A DNA stretch of 64,000 nucleotides from Cydia pomonella (lineage: Eukaryota; Arthropoda; Insecta; Lepidoptera; Tortricidae): positions 9,300,001 through 9,364,000 of the forward strand of contig NC_084729.1 of the NCBI RefSeq assembly GCF_033807575.1, written 5' to 3'. The first letter of the stretch is position 1; the number at the start of each line of letters is the position of its first letter. Under the pieces are notes generated by a model. The model saw only the letters and a program-made list of their open reading frames with translations. It searched no databases and was not told the DNA's origin. Both the position numbers and the translations under genes were made by a program. This document shows positions 50,219 to 61,583 of the stretch, piece after piece.

Positions 50219-50445
50219 TAGGGTTGCCATCCGTCCGGGTTTCCCCGGATTTGTCCTAGTTTAGTGGGCGTCCGGGGGGGGACTTCATTTGTAGGTCGGG
50301 TTTAAAAATGTAAAGTCTTAGGCCGCCCGCGACACACGCACAGCCTGTTTAAAAAACCTGTTGACATGTCTGGGTTCTGGACTCTAAAATCCGGGGTTTA
50401 CACGCGTTTTGTCCTGGTTTCCAAATTTTAGAGATAGCAACCCTA
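50219..50445. repeat. TIR element with TAGGGTTGCCATC ends
   Basis: TAGGGTTGCCATCCGTCCGG at the left and GAGATAGCAACCCTA at the right. TTTGTCCTAGTTT and TTTTGTCCTGGTTT occur near the two ends. Confidence 0.65.
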
Positions 50446-50820
50446 CATATAATCATTCCTATGTAAATCTTACTTCTTTTTGTTAAGAGGTTTTATTAAT
50501 TTTTTGACAAATGCATGGTTTTTGTAATTTAGACCAGGGATCGGAAACCCGTATTTTTTGTATGGGAAAGAAAACGGTATTTTTTCGTTCTTTGTAAATT
50601 ATTTAATTTCTAATTGGGCAATGTAATAGTAAGTAGTTATTTCAAAACACAACTGAGTCCTATATTTGGAGTATAAAATAATACGAAATATATGGTTATT
50701 TGCCTATGCCAAGAAGGCAGGCTAAATAACTAATGAAAAGCAATGTTATTAAAATTATGTAAGAAAAATATTAAAATTAATATAAATGCCATGTGAATTA
50801 ATGTAAATCCTGTTAAAACG
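50446..50820. other. AT-rich spacer
   Basis: No gene. ACGGTATTTTTTCGTTCTTT near 50574 resembles TACGTTCTTTTTCGTTCTTT near 34622, an unclassified repeat. Confidence 0.4.
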
Positions 50821-51185
50821 TCATATTAAAACGAACGTGAGCAATATAAGAAAGGTAACATTACGAATTTCAGCTTATGAAAGCATTTAATCTGACAGAA
50901 AGTCATTCTAGAAAACAAATTGTGGAGAACGCCCGCACGAAAAATATTCACGAAACTGACGTCAAAGTACGAACCGGTGACCCTGGAATTGTCGCCGACC
51001 CTTTTTGTGACGTCTACCTGAAGATTATTGTACTCACAGGCCAACTTAGAACCCAAGAACCGGGTTATTAAGTTCCCGAACTATAAGACTACGAGCTACC
51101 TTCACAGATTTGAAGCTAATTGAAAACACAACATAATAGAAATGTATATTTTGGTCAATAAAGGCTATTCTTATCTTATCTTATA
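50821..51185 (+). mobile_element. Probable retroelement 3' end
   Basis: A 64-codon frame (50877-51071) ends in a stop and is followed by a short UTR and a TCTTATCTTATCTTATA simple tail, the form of a non-LTR 3' end. The residues carry no recognisable motif, so the class is uncertain. Confidence 0.4.
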
Positions 51186-51775
51186 TGGTTATTTCAAAGT
51201 TTATGCAAAAAACCGGTTCCAATCCTTGATTTAGACTGCATAAATATATTGATTTATACACACATCAATTTTAAAATATGTTAAAAAAAATCTGTATGGA
51301 TATGATGGTTGTTCTTGTCTACTTTACAGTGTGATGAAATGCTGTCCATCACTTTCTATCCCTTGGTGTTAAAAAGTCCACATAATAAAATAACCATCAG
51401 GTTAGTTCATTATGTGGACAAAGCCATCCATAATATGCCTGCTGTTAGAGAGTAACTTTTCTAGTTCTACTACCTACAGCGAATGTAACAAAAATTTGTT
51501 AAATGATCAAATAAACAGTCAAAAGCATAAGCTAAAGTGAGGTTATAAAAATGATTTGAACACAAGTTTTTTGTTAAGACCAAATACACTATGTTTTAGT
51601 TAAGACTGTTCAAAATATTTTGAACACCTTGTTTGCTTAGCAACTTGTTTTAAAAATAATTCTGATTTCTCACTCCAGTTCTTACTCTTAGATAAATTAT
51701 TTGTACAATATTTTTATTGTATTTTGTTACTACATCATTTTTTAATCACAGTTGAAATAAAACCATTATTAAAGC
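51186..51775. other. Spacer downstream of RBM48
   Basis: AT-rich. Contains the probable RBM48 3' UTR; a minus-strand AATAAA lies near 51712. Confidence 0.4.
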
Positions 51776-52822
51776 TTAACTCTTTTTATTTACATTAAAT
51801 TTGATTTTATTCAAAGGTTTTTCTGATATTTTATAAATTTTAACACCATCTTTTTTATTGTCATGTTCATTCACATTTGTTACAGTTTCTATATCTGTAG
51901 AAGTACAATCTATTATTTCTATGTTATTGTCTATTGTATTAAATGTATTAGGCTTTTCTACTGTTACTTTTGGAAGTCTATCTATAAAATTAGTAGCGTT
52001 TTTACTTACATCTACTTCAGATTTAACTTCATTTGTAATAAAACAAGGTTTAAATCTTTTCTCTTCAACATATTCTTTAAGTTTTCGTTTCCTAACTGAA
52101 CCATCTTGAGAAATCACATTAGTTTCACCCATATTTAGTTTAGGCACAATTTGCTCAACTACCGGCTCAATTTCAACTTTTTTGACAAATTTATCTTCTT
52201 CATTCTGCAAATTTCTCAGTCGAGTTAAAACATCATGTTTTCTTTGCAACAATTTTATTCTAGTTTCATCTAAATCTTCTAATTCCGGAGCATAGGTTAT
52301 ATGCAAGGAACCTCCATAGAAGTTTTTAGTGTCTATCATTCTCTTAGCGACACGAGCTGATTGTATTTTCTCGAAAACGGCATGATAAGTCTCTGTAAAT
52401 TGCTCGCCTTTGTAGTCCTTTGCCAAAGTAAATGATTTTAACCTTCCGAATTTCTGGAAAAGGGCTTTGGCTTCTTGTCGCAGATTGAGGGACGGAACTC
52501 CGAATATTAGGAGGTGGTTAGATTCACTGTTGATCGTATAAACCTGTCCCAAAAAAAGAAGCTTGTAGTAAGTGTATTTTATGTCTTAAATGGTGAAGAA
52601 TCACTTAAATTGATAACAATGTCACTACTTTTTAATTATTATGTCTAGAAAATGTAGTAAAACGCTTTATAATTGAATAAATCAGCCTTGAGAACAAATT
52701 TTAAAACTAACCTTAATAGCAGTAAGTTTGCGGCCTTGGCGGTAGGGCAGCCGTGTTGTGCACAGCTGCTGCTGCTCGTGGTGAGGCAGAATAATTTTAT
52801 TGTCACCACGCTCTTCCGACAT
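51776..52822 (-). CDS. RBM48: RNA-binding protein 48 homologue (two exons)
   Basis: Exon 1 52712-52822 (ATG at 52822, 37 codons, donor AAG|GTTAG), exon 2 51776-52543 (acceptor ACAG|GTT); the join is in phase and gives 292 residues. Exon 1 encodes LPHHEQQQLCTTRLPYRQGR and KLTAIK, the conserved lead-in, and exon 2 begins VYTINSESNHLLIFGVPSLN. One RRM follows (about residues 38-125) with FTETYHAVFEKIQSARVAKR, YGGSLHITYAPELED as its last strand, then a charged low-complexity tail with Lys-rich patches. RBM48 is known from animals and plants as a partner of ARMC7 in minor (U12-type) spliceosome function in the nucleus. The family assignment rests on the HEQ..C.TR.PYRQGR block plus the RRM context. 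A LINE lies about 76 bases upstream of the start codon. Confidence 0.88.
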
Positions 52823-53049
52823 TACGTAATAATCAGTCGAAAATAAAGATATTTTTTTTACTGTTTATTTACATGCCCAAGACAATGCACATAAATGAGT
52901 TTTTTTTTTTTTTTTTTTTTTTTTATGGCATCGCGCTCCTGGCGCATTCAGCCAAACGAGTAAAACGGGGAAACGGAATTAAAGGATTACATTATAACGG
53001 ATATGTCGGAATTTGGATAAGGATCAGGGAATGGTAATATATTATAATT

Positions 53050-56000
53050 TTATATTATGACGTGAGAGGAATGAATACAATGATTTAAATATATATGGAG
53101 AAGAATTATTAATATACAGGAGTGTTCTAATAGATGTGGGAACGGAACTTTTAAATCTGACAGCTGTCTTAATAATATAGAACGGTCATACAGGTTACAA
53201 TTACCTGAAAAGAATATATGATTAAGATCAGCGGGATCAGCTCCACAAATACATGCGGAACTGGCCACGCGATTTTGTAGTTTCAGGTGTTCCGGTGTAC
53301 ATACGTGACCCAATCTCATTCGAATTAACATACTGGTTGCAGGCTTTGGCAAAGAGATTTTAGCAAACCAAGGTTTGGCAGGAATTGATCTTTGTATGCT
53401 CCGATAATGTAACGCAGCGGCACCCGCACCAGATGCCCATAATTTTGTCCATTCCTTTCTTAGGTATATTTTAGGCAGTGCCAACAGGTCTTCAGCAACA
53501 TTCTTAAATGGAAACATGTCTCCAGAACTAATGGCATCACGAGCTAAGTCATCCACCCTTTCATTACCTTTAATCCCTCTGTGTCCAGGGATCCAGGCAA
53601 TGGAAACCGAGTAACCTTTAAGATGACATTTTTGAAGTAGACTACGGATTTGATAAATAATTGGGTTATTAGATTTAGATTTGAAAGGAAATTTAGATAT
53701 TGATTGAAGAGAACTTAAAGAGTCTGAAAAAATGACTGTTTTTTTAAGATGCATTATGATGATAAACTCTAATGCTTTAAGGATTCCAAAGCACTCACCA
53801 CTATACACAGAGGATTCTGGAGGCAATTTTATCTTTTGGTAAATATTAGATTGAATGTGAAGCACACCAATACCGACACAACCATTGATGGACATCTTAG
53901 AAGCATCTGTATACATATGGTTAGCACCCTGATAATCAGTATCAATAAAACTCAGAAATTGTTGATTTTGATCTATATCATTCTTTGATATACCTATATC
54001 CAGGAGAACTGGTGGAACTAGTATAAGAGACTCATATTCATGCTGAAAATGGGAAGTGATGAAGAGCTAACAGTGGGAGCTGAAATAGATTTAAGTTTTT
54101 GAAAACTTTTGATTAAGCAAGGAGGGCTCTTGTGTTTCCAATAGTTGGATGTACTTATTTGAAGTAGAAGGTTAGACAAGATAATCCAGAGTTGGTGATT
54201 AGAGAATTGGGAGCAACGGAAAATAAATCTATCACAAAGATATTGGCGTCGTAAATGGAGCGGAGGCTCACAACACTCAACTTGCATAGCATTGATAGGG
54301 CTTGATTTCATGGCACCACAAATTATTCTCAAGGCTTTAGATTGAATATGATCTAGTTTTTGGAAGCCAACGACATATCCAGGCTCTAACAAAAATGTCC
54401 CATAATCTAAAATGCTTCTTATTAAGGCATTGTACATTAGTTTCATACAAAAAGGATGGGAACCCACCATACTCCAGAAACACACCTAAGGATATTAATA
54501 TTTTTTTCACATTTAGAAACTATGTACTCACAATGTGGGAGGCCTGTTAATTTACTATCTAAAATGACACCAAGGAATTTAGTTTTATCTTTTACTGAAA
54601 TGGAGTAGTTATCAAATTGCACATTGATTGGAGGAGGAAATAGTTTTCTAGTAAATAAAACTACAACACTTTTAGGAACAGAAAGTTCTAAACCATTAGA
54701 ATCTAACCATGACCTCAAGAAACATAAGGAACAAGTGACTGATCTACTAGCCTGTTCAGGAGAAAGATTTGATGAATAAAGTAATAAATCATCGGCATAC
54801 TGTAAGACCCTAACAGTACCATTTAGAGATGACTCTAAATCAGATGTATAGATATTGTATAATAATGGACTTAATACAGACCCTTGTGGTAGACCTCTCC
54901 ACACTAAACGAGAAATTCTATTGTTGTCATTTATAAGACTGATGGACCGTTCAGATAAAAGGTTTATTACAAAATGACTTAACATTTGTGGAATGCCTAA
55001 CTTGAAAAGCTTTTCCTGTAACACTGAAACTAATACATTATCATAAGCAGCACTTATATCCAGAAAAGCAGCTACTACTGACTCATTTTTAGAAAATGCC
55101 AGTCGTATATCTGCAATTAATATTGACAAACTATCATAAGTAGATCTACCTTTTCGGAATCCAAACTGACTATGAGATAATAAATGGTTCTTTTCAACAA
55201 AAAATTCTAGCCTGTTTTTAATTAAGTGTTCAGCTACTTTTGCAAATACTGAGGAAAGGGCAATAGGGCGATAGGAAGAAACATCTGATGCTGGTTTATT
55301 GGGTTTTAAAATAGGAATAACTATCTGGGATCTCCATGAATCTGGGACTATACCGGATTGGATAACCGAATTTATTATGCTCAGATAATAAGTAAGTATG
55401 CCATCACTGGCATTTACTAAAAATGAGTAAGGCACACCATCTTCACCAGGAGCACTATCTTTTAAATTGCTTAAAACACCTTTTAGTTCCTCCATTTTAA
55501 AAGGGCAATTAAAAGTGGAGTCTAAGGAAGGATCATATAAAAAGGTTGCAGGTTGGAACACAAACTCTTCAGGAACAGATGAAGGTGCTAGTCTGTCTAT
55601 AAATTGTTGTGCAAGATTAGGAGGCAGTGTACGCCTTGAGGGTTCATTGAATGCATGTCTGAACCTTTTGATGTTGTTCCAAACTATGGAAGGTTTTACA
55701 TTAGGATTGAGAGACGCACAGAATCGTCTCCAACCTTCATATTTCTTCCTACGTAACAATTTTTTAGTATCACGTGCGACCTGCATGTAAGACTCAAAGT
55801 TTTCAGTAGTCATAAAATGACGATAAAGTTTTTCAGCCTCCTTTCGTTGTTTAATGGCTTGGGAACAATCCTGATCCCACCAAGGAGGAGAGGGGATTTT
55901 ATTAATTACAGTATTTTTTACAGGAAATACATCATCAGCTGCTTCTGTAATCACCCGGGCCAAAGCAACCGAGCAACCAACTACGTCAGTATCATCTAAA

Positions 56001-56752
56001 CTAGGCAAAAACAATAATTTCTTCTCTACACAGCATTTAAAGTTTTTCCAGTCAGCATTACATAGATTGTATTTAAGCCTAGGGCTAGGTTTCGGAGATG
56101 GTCGTGTAGATGAAGGAAATGAGACTATAATTGGAAAATGATCACTACCAAATGTAGAATCTAGAGTTTGCCAGGTGAAAGAAGATGCCAGTTCAGCAGA
56201 GCAAATGGATAGATCAACAGCGCTGGGTGATTCTGTAGGCGCTGTACGGCGAGTTGGAGAGCCAGTATTTAGGACACAAAGATTGTGATCATCTAAGATT
56301 TTTAAAACACGATGTCCATTATAGTTGGATACTGAACTGCCCCAAAACTGATGGTGTGAATTGAAATCTCCTAGAATCAACAAGGGCCTAGGTAGAGAGG
56401 AAATTATTTGTTCTAATTCATTAAAAATAGAAGATGATTGATGAGGAATATATACAGAGAGGATGCAGATGTTATTTACAATGGCAGCAATAATTGAAAA
56501 ATCATCACTATGAGATGGGAGATGAAGAGATGAAAATGATTCAGAATTCCTGACGAGTAAAGCTACTCCACCCCACCCGTCAGGACGGTCCTCTCTGAGG
56601 CATGAATAGCCAGTAGCTCTTAGAAGAGCTCCAGGCTTGAGCCATGTCTCAGATAGGGCAAAAACACAAGGTTTAAATTTATTTAGTAAATGAATGAAAT
56701 CATGTTTTTTATTGATTATGCTTCTGCAATTCCATTGTATTATATTGTCCAT
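53050..56752 (-). pseudogene. LINE ORF2: endonuclease, RT and RNase H, two frameshifts
   Basis: The first ATG is at 56752 (MDNIIQWNCRSI), overlapping the end of ORF1 by 44 bases. Part one (54443-56752) holds the AP endonuclease (LSETWL, LLILGDFNSHHQFWG, STFGSDHFPIIVS) and reverse transcriptase (SYRPIALSSVFAKVAEHLI, FGFRKGRSTYDSL, AAYDNV, GLPQGSVLSPLLYNIYTSDL, QYADD). A shift near 54480 moves to a second frame (54018-54485; ALIRSILDYGTFLLEPG), and another near 54040 to a third, which carries RNase H with all four acidic positions in view (YTDAS, SGECFGILKALEF, FSDSLSSL, GNERVDDLA). A Cys/His motif CICGADPADLNHIFFSGNC lies near the end. It is a dead or near-dead copy unless the shifts are assembly errors. 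Confidence 0.85.
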
Positions 56753-58237
56753 TGTTTTTAATTGCAAATGTAAGAGAGTCAATCATAGGGGCAACGTGGG
56801 ACGGTAAAGTAAGGTTTGGCTTGGACAAAAGAGTTCTTAAGGCCTCAATAGACTCAGCGATTACTAGTCGTTCTTCCTTTTCTGTTTCCTGACGTAGAGC
56901 ACAACCGTTTGCAGGAGAAGGGATGGAGTATTCACTTATTATGGCCCGATGTGCAGCCACATCATAGCCATGGGTAGTCTTTTTAACAGAAGGACGAGGT
57001 TTCAACAAAATAGTTTTTCTGCTGCTATGGCTAGGAGGGCGCATATTCGAACTAGGGTTTGTAACTGAATTTTGAGCACTATTATGTGGTAAATTTGATT
57101 GTATATGTGGTTGTGACTTAACCATATCAGCAAACGATTTCGATATAGCTGGGTGCAGTTTTAACGGCTTCTCCATAGGAGATGCAGTTTATTTGCCATA
57201 CTGACTTTAATTTCTTTTTGCCTTACATGTTCTGGGCATGACCTGTTTGTGGCAAAGTGAAAGCCATTGCATAAACAGCAAATGGCATCCTCCTCCTCCA
57301 CTGCACAGGTATTTCCAGGATGCATTTCCCCGCACTTGAAACATTTAGGCTTCGAACGACAGTTATTTTTGGTATGTCCAAATTTACAGCATAAAAAGCA
57401 TTGAATGGTAGGAAAAATGTACAATTCAACGGCAAGAGAGTTGTAGCATGAAAAGACTCGTTTCGGTAATACTTGACCGTCAAATGTCAATACAACTGTC
57501 TCTGAGGGTTGCCAGGTAACAGAACCGTTAACCACAACTCTGTGGTTCAAACGTCGTACTTTTAATACTTTTTCCACACCCATGGGCACGGAAATGTTGG
57601 AAACTATTTCCTCCTCCGACCACTGTGCTGGAATACCTCGAACCAAGCCCATACGGGTCACAGAAAACGACGGAATGTATGCGGTAAGATTTTCTGATTC
57701 AAGACACGTATCAGTAACAAATAAGTTTGCGTCAACGTAATTTGAAAACGACATCGCTATACGTGTCCTACCAATGCGCTTAACACTTCCATTTATAATG
57801 TTTCTGAAGCCTTTTTTTAGTAAAAATTTCCCAAAGGACACCGGGTGCAGAGATGATTTTGCATCTGTTTGTTTCATTTGTACGTGCACCGTGAAGGGAG
57901 CAACATCGGAAGATGAAAATAAATTCCTGCCAACCTTGGTATTAGAAGAGTCATTTTTTGTATTTAAGTTATCCGAAGAGTTTTTGGTAACCTGAATGTT
58001 AGAGTTTGAAGGAGCTTGGGTTTCTTGTATGATGTTCTGACAATCGCACGAATAGTCCCCGCCATTATTTTTCCTTCTTTTTTTATTACATGTTTTGCAT
58101 CTTTTGTGACTCTTATTTCTTTTCAATTCACTTCTGCTCCCCACAGAAGAGTCCGTGTCCATTGCTGAATCGATAATAACATTACTTCCGACCTGGAGGT
58201 TATCACCTCCAGGGTCGGGAGGATCGTCATCCCCCAT
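56709..58237 (-). pseudogene. LINE ORF1: gag-like protein with CCHC knuckles, one frameshift
   Basis: ATG at 58237. The first frame (57161-58237) has a basic Cys-rich segment (CKTCNKKRRKNNGGDYSCDC), a central domain with VRGIPAQWSEEEIVSNISVP, then retroviral-type zinc knuckles (CFLCCKFGHTKNNCRSK, CFKCGEMHPGNTC, CCLCNGFHFATNRSC). A single-base loss near 57190 switches to a second frame (56709-57176) continuing PLKLHPAISKSFADMVKSQP, which is the usual downstream part of such gag proteins. It binds element RNA. Confidence 0.82.
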
Positions 58238-58378
58238 TACATATATACGAAAAAACTTACCAACTACGACGAAATTACACTAATTATATATACAAATACA
58301 ACAATATATACAAACTATGTGAAAAATTATAGTCTGTCAAGCAAAGTCTGTCAGTAGCAATGTAAAGCAAACTGAAGT

Positions 58379-59311
58379 ATGGCAACACTCACAGAGCAGT
58401 ATTGCGCTAAGAAAAGCAGCAATGTACATCGAACCGAAACATTTTTTCCGCTGAGCGCGCTCTTCGTACGTCAACTAAAATTGCCGCTCGCGGTTTATGC
58501 ATTTGGAAATTGTTATTATTATGAGAGGGACAATTTAAACTGGAGTAAAAACGATGTCAATCAATACGATAAACGAGATCAAAAAATACCTATTTGGAAC
58601 TACGAACGGACTATGCTGGAGAAAATAATGTTTGAATCAAATCATTGCTTCCGCAGGTAGCTGGATTTTAATATATTATCAGATTTCTCGGTTGGAATTC
58701 AATATTACAGATATATTACGATAAAATGCAATACAAATGCTCCTTTATGCAACCTTCAAAAACTAATTAGACATATTTAGGTAGGTACAATCGAAAAATA
58801 TATCAATAGATTGAATTAAAATAAAGGTTTGTATGCTTAGTAAAAGGTGGACGCGAAAGGCGAGCGCTCGCATTCTTAACCTTTGGTATGCTTAGGAGCA
58901 GATCTGCTACATATATATTCAACTTAAACATGAAGATGTCATAGCTAAATAAATGTAAAGGTTAAGGCATTTGCACTCGAGTACTTTTTACCAACCGAGC
59001 TGTTAGTAGGTACCTATACTACTGAATTTAACTAGGTTTTAATATTTACCTAAATAAAACAATCCATTGTTTTATTTAGGTAAATATTAAAACCTAGGTA
59101 CCTGCATAGTAACCCCTGATCCATCACTGGCAGCGGTAGTCCTGGTAGGGTATCACTGTAACTATTCTTGTCACAATTGCAGGGCTTATTAAATATGAAA
59201 TATCTGGACTATTTACATCATTTTGATATGGTTTTATTCTGTTTTAGCAAACTTAGAAGACAAATAGGGAGCAAAGAGAACATGAGCACCATGGTAGCAA
59301 GCTGTTTTTAA
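58379..59311 (+). CDS. Possible small two-exon gene, function unknown
   Basis: Exon 1 58379-58656 from an ATG, ending CCGCAG|GTAGCT; exon 2 59248-59311 after a good acceptor (TTTTATTCTGTTTTAG). The join is in phase, giving 113 residues with the end CFRSKLRRQIGSKENMSTMV-ASCF and a stop. AATAAA signals follow near 59466. The middle of exon 1 has Tyr/Asp/Asn-rich sequence (YYYERDNLNWSKNDVNQYDK). The first part of the frame may be leader rather than coding. I do not recognise the protein. Unspliced, the frame simply stops two codons later, so the gene call rests on the splice signals and the polyadenylation signal. Confidence 0.35.
59032..59097. repeat. Perfect 66-bp palindrome
   Basis: Arms of 32 bp (left CTAGGTTTTAATATTTACCT onward to AACAAT) that are exact inverses, separated by 2 bases (CC). 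No mismatches. It sits within the intron of the candidate gene at 58379-59311. Confidence 0.95.
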
Positions 59312-59474
59312 CATCAGTTCAGAAACTGAAGGAGCCCAAAGAAAATAATTATGCCACTTGTTAATTGTAAATTAGTGTATTTCTCTTGAACAATGTCACA
59401 TTCACATACCAGTGTAATTTTGAAATAGTTTTACAATATACTTATATAAATATACAGATTAAAAATAAATAAAA

Positions 59475-61583
59475 ACACAACTGCAGATATTTTGGTGTTC
59501 ATTTAATTTCAAGGCAATTAAGATACGGGTCACTTTAGCTTACTTACACTTAATTCAGGCCATTCATTGATAAAATATCATTAAGTTACCAATGTTACTG
59601 GTCCACTCCAACCAAGCATCAGAATACTTTGTACCTAGTCACTTATTGCATCTTAAGCATAAAACAGATCTGTTAGAAAATTTGTAATTTCAAGTTTAAA
59701 GTTTCCATTCCAAGTTTCAAAATTTATTCTTATAGTAGTAGTTACACATAAAACTTAGTCTAAAGCAATTTGCCTAATTTATAGTACAGAGATATTCCAA
59801 TATCTCTGAGACCACTCTTACATGCTAGCTTGGTAAGGTTTTGCTCACACGACTGTTTTTATACAGGCTAAAAATATTAGATATTTACATGTATCGGCTA
59901 CATCATATTTTATATGTAGATATTTTAAAAAATCATTTAGATATCAGGAGAATGCTGTTAAGAAATTTTATTAACTTTCACATTAGTCTATTCAAGACTT
60001 GTCAGGAACTGACACAATTTCAGGTACTCAAAATATTAATAAAAGATACCTTGACAATGGAAACTTACCAACTTCCACTCATGTGAGTAATATGGAGTTA
60101 TACTGTTTCTGGATAAAAGGTATGATTTAAATGTTAAAATATTTTTCTAAAATTATGCACACTGAATAAATTATTTTAATTTATTAAACAAACAGGTAAA
60201 GCGACTTAAAACTTCTCTTAAATAGGTAGAATACCGACTTCAGAAAGTATAAACTAGGATTTTCCATAGGTATACATGTGCAATAGCTGAGTGCATGAAA
60301 CAAATCAGCCTAAATAATATATTTTCGTGATGATTAACAAACGGACAACTTGTACAATAATAATCTAAACTATTGTCCCAATTTTTTTAGTTTTTTTAAT
60401 TAACAAGTTTATTTTTCGTCTTGTTTGCGTTGTACACGTATGTACGTAAACCGCCGTAGGTAAGTTTTGTATGACGAGAAACTTTTACGAACGCCTTATA
60501 TTGGGCGAGTTTTAATCCTGCAACAAACATATGTAAGTATTAGGTAGATGTTGCGAAAGAAAGTAGGTATAATCAAGGTTCTTAAACGTCTTAAGATTGT
60601 TTAAAAAAGTTACCTTTGAAAATATTTGAGGACTTCGTCTGTTAATATTGGGAACAATCGAAACAGTTGCGGTTTTGTGAGGGCACAATTCGTGGTCTTA
60701 TTGGATATATTTAGGCATACGTTTTATCTTTATTTAAGCCTTTTAACCCTGAAAAATAGAAAAAACTGCACATTATCTTAAAAATTCTCCGGGATCTTAA
60801 CATAACCTCAAAATTTTCTAATGGTTAAGATCAACGAGCATGATTTTACTTACATTGTAGGCATCTTAACTTTGCTTATGGTCATGCACAATATTATTTA
60901 ATATATTGATATTTATTTTAATGCTGGGAGCAGAAATTTCTCTTGAATTAGCACCGATTCGGAATGTAAACAAACAAGATGGACGATCCACATTCCACAG
61001 TTAAAACACAGATTACACGCGATTTTGGAATTATTCGAACACAGTGTTGCTAGCCCGCGATTTTTCAAATTTGCCGCGTTTTTCTACTGACAAGATTTGC
61101 TTGACCAACTATATATACAAATTACTGATTCCCTGATCTATAATATTAAAATGGAAATTAAATTTACAAGAAACCTAAAACTGGACCGCCGCGTTTCACG
61201 TTTCCCGCGCTTTTTTCATAAATGAGTTAAATGACACTTAACAGGGATGACAAGTTGACAACTTAACAAGCCAAATGCATCAAAAATAAAAATGGTAGAT
61301 TTGTTCTTCAGAGCACTGGCAACACTAATCTGTTCGAGCCACTTATAAAAATGCCCTTTCGAATGACATTTTGATTATATTTAGGTTACAAAACGCGTGT
61401 TAGTTCAATGCTGTGCAAAAACAAAACGCAAAAGAAAAGAAACTTCAAAAATTTCAATGGCCGACGTCTCGTCGCCTCAACAAAACATTTGAACACGTTG
61501 AACTTACATAATTGCTTAATTAGAAGCCATTGAGCTGCATGCCACCGGTTTATATAACGTAAACCCCAAAACAGCTCTACAAA
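59475..61583. promoter_or_regulatory. Intergenic region leading into LSM12
   Basis: Mostly AT-rich without genes. GTGTTGCTAGCCCGCGATTT and AAATTTGCCGCGTTTTTCTA (61040-61085) look like a dispersed repeat also seen near 20105. The LSM12 leader probably begins after about 61380. Two short upstream frames precede the LSM12 ATG: 61457-61492 (11 residues) and 61539-61562 (7 residues). Confidence 0.45.

Larger units (their letters stand above)
52898..58260 (-). mobile_element. I-type non-LTR retrotransposon, decayed
   Basis: Minus-strand element of about 5.4 kb: gag-like ORF1 (56709-58237), ORF2 with endonuclease, reverse transcriptase and RNase H (53050-56752), 3' UTR, and an A-tail seen as a run of about 26 T at 52898-52923. 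Three single-base shifts interrupt the frames. The 5' boundary is approximate and I could not find a target duplication. It is inserted head-on upstream of RBM48. Confidence 0.88.

Noticed and set aside
52879..58400. Target-site duplication of the I-type LINE
   Set aside because: The bases next to the A-tail (CACATAAATGAG) were not found again beyond the 5' end by eye.
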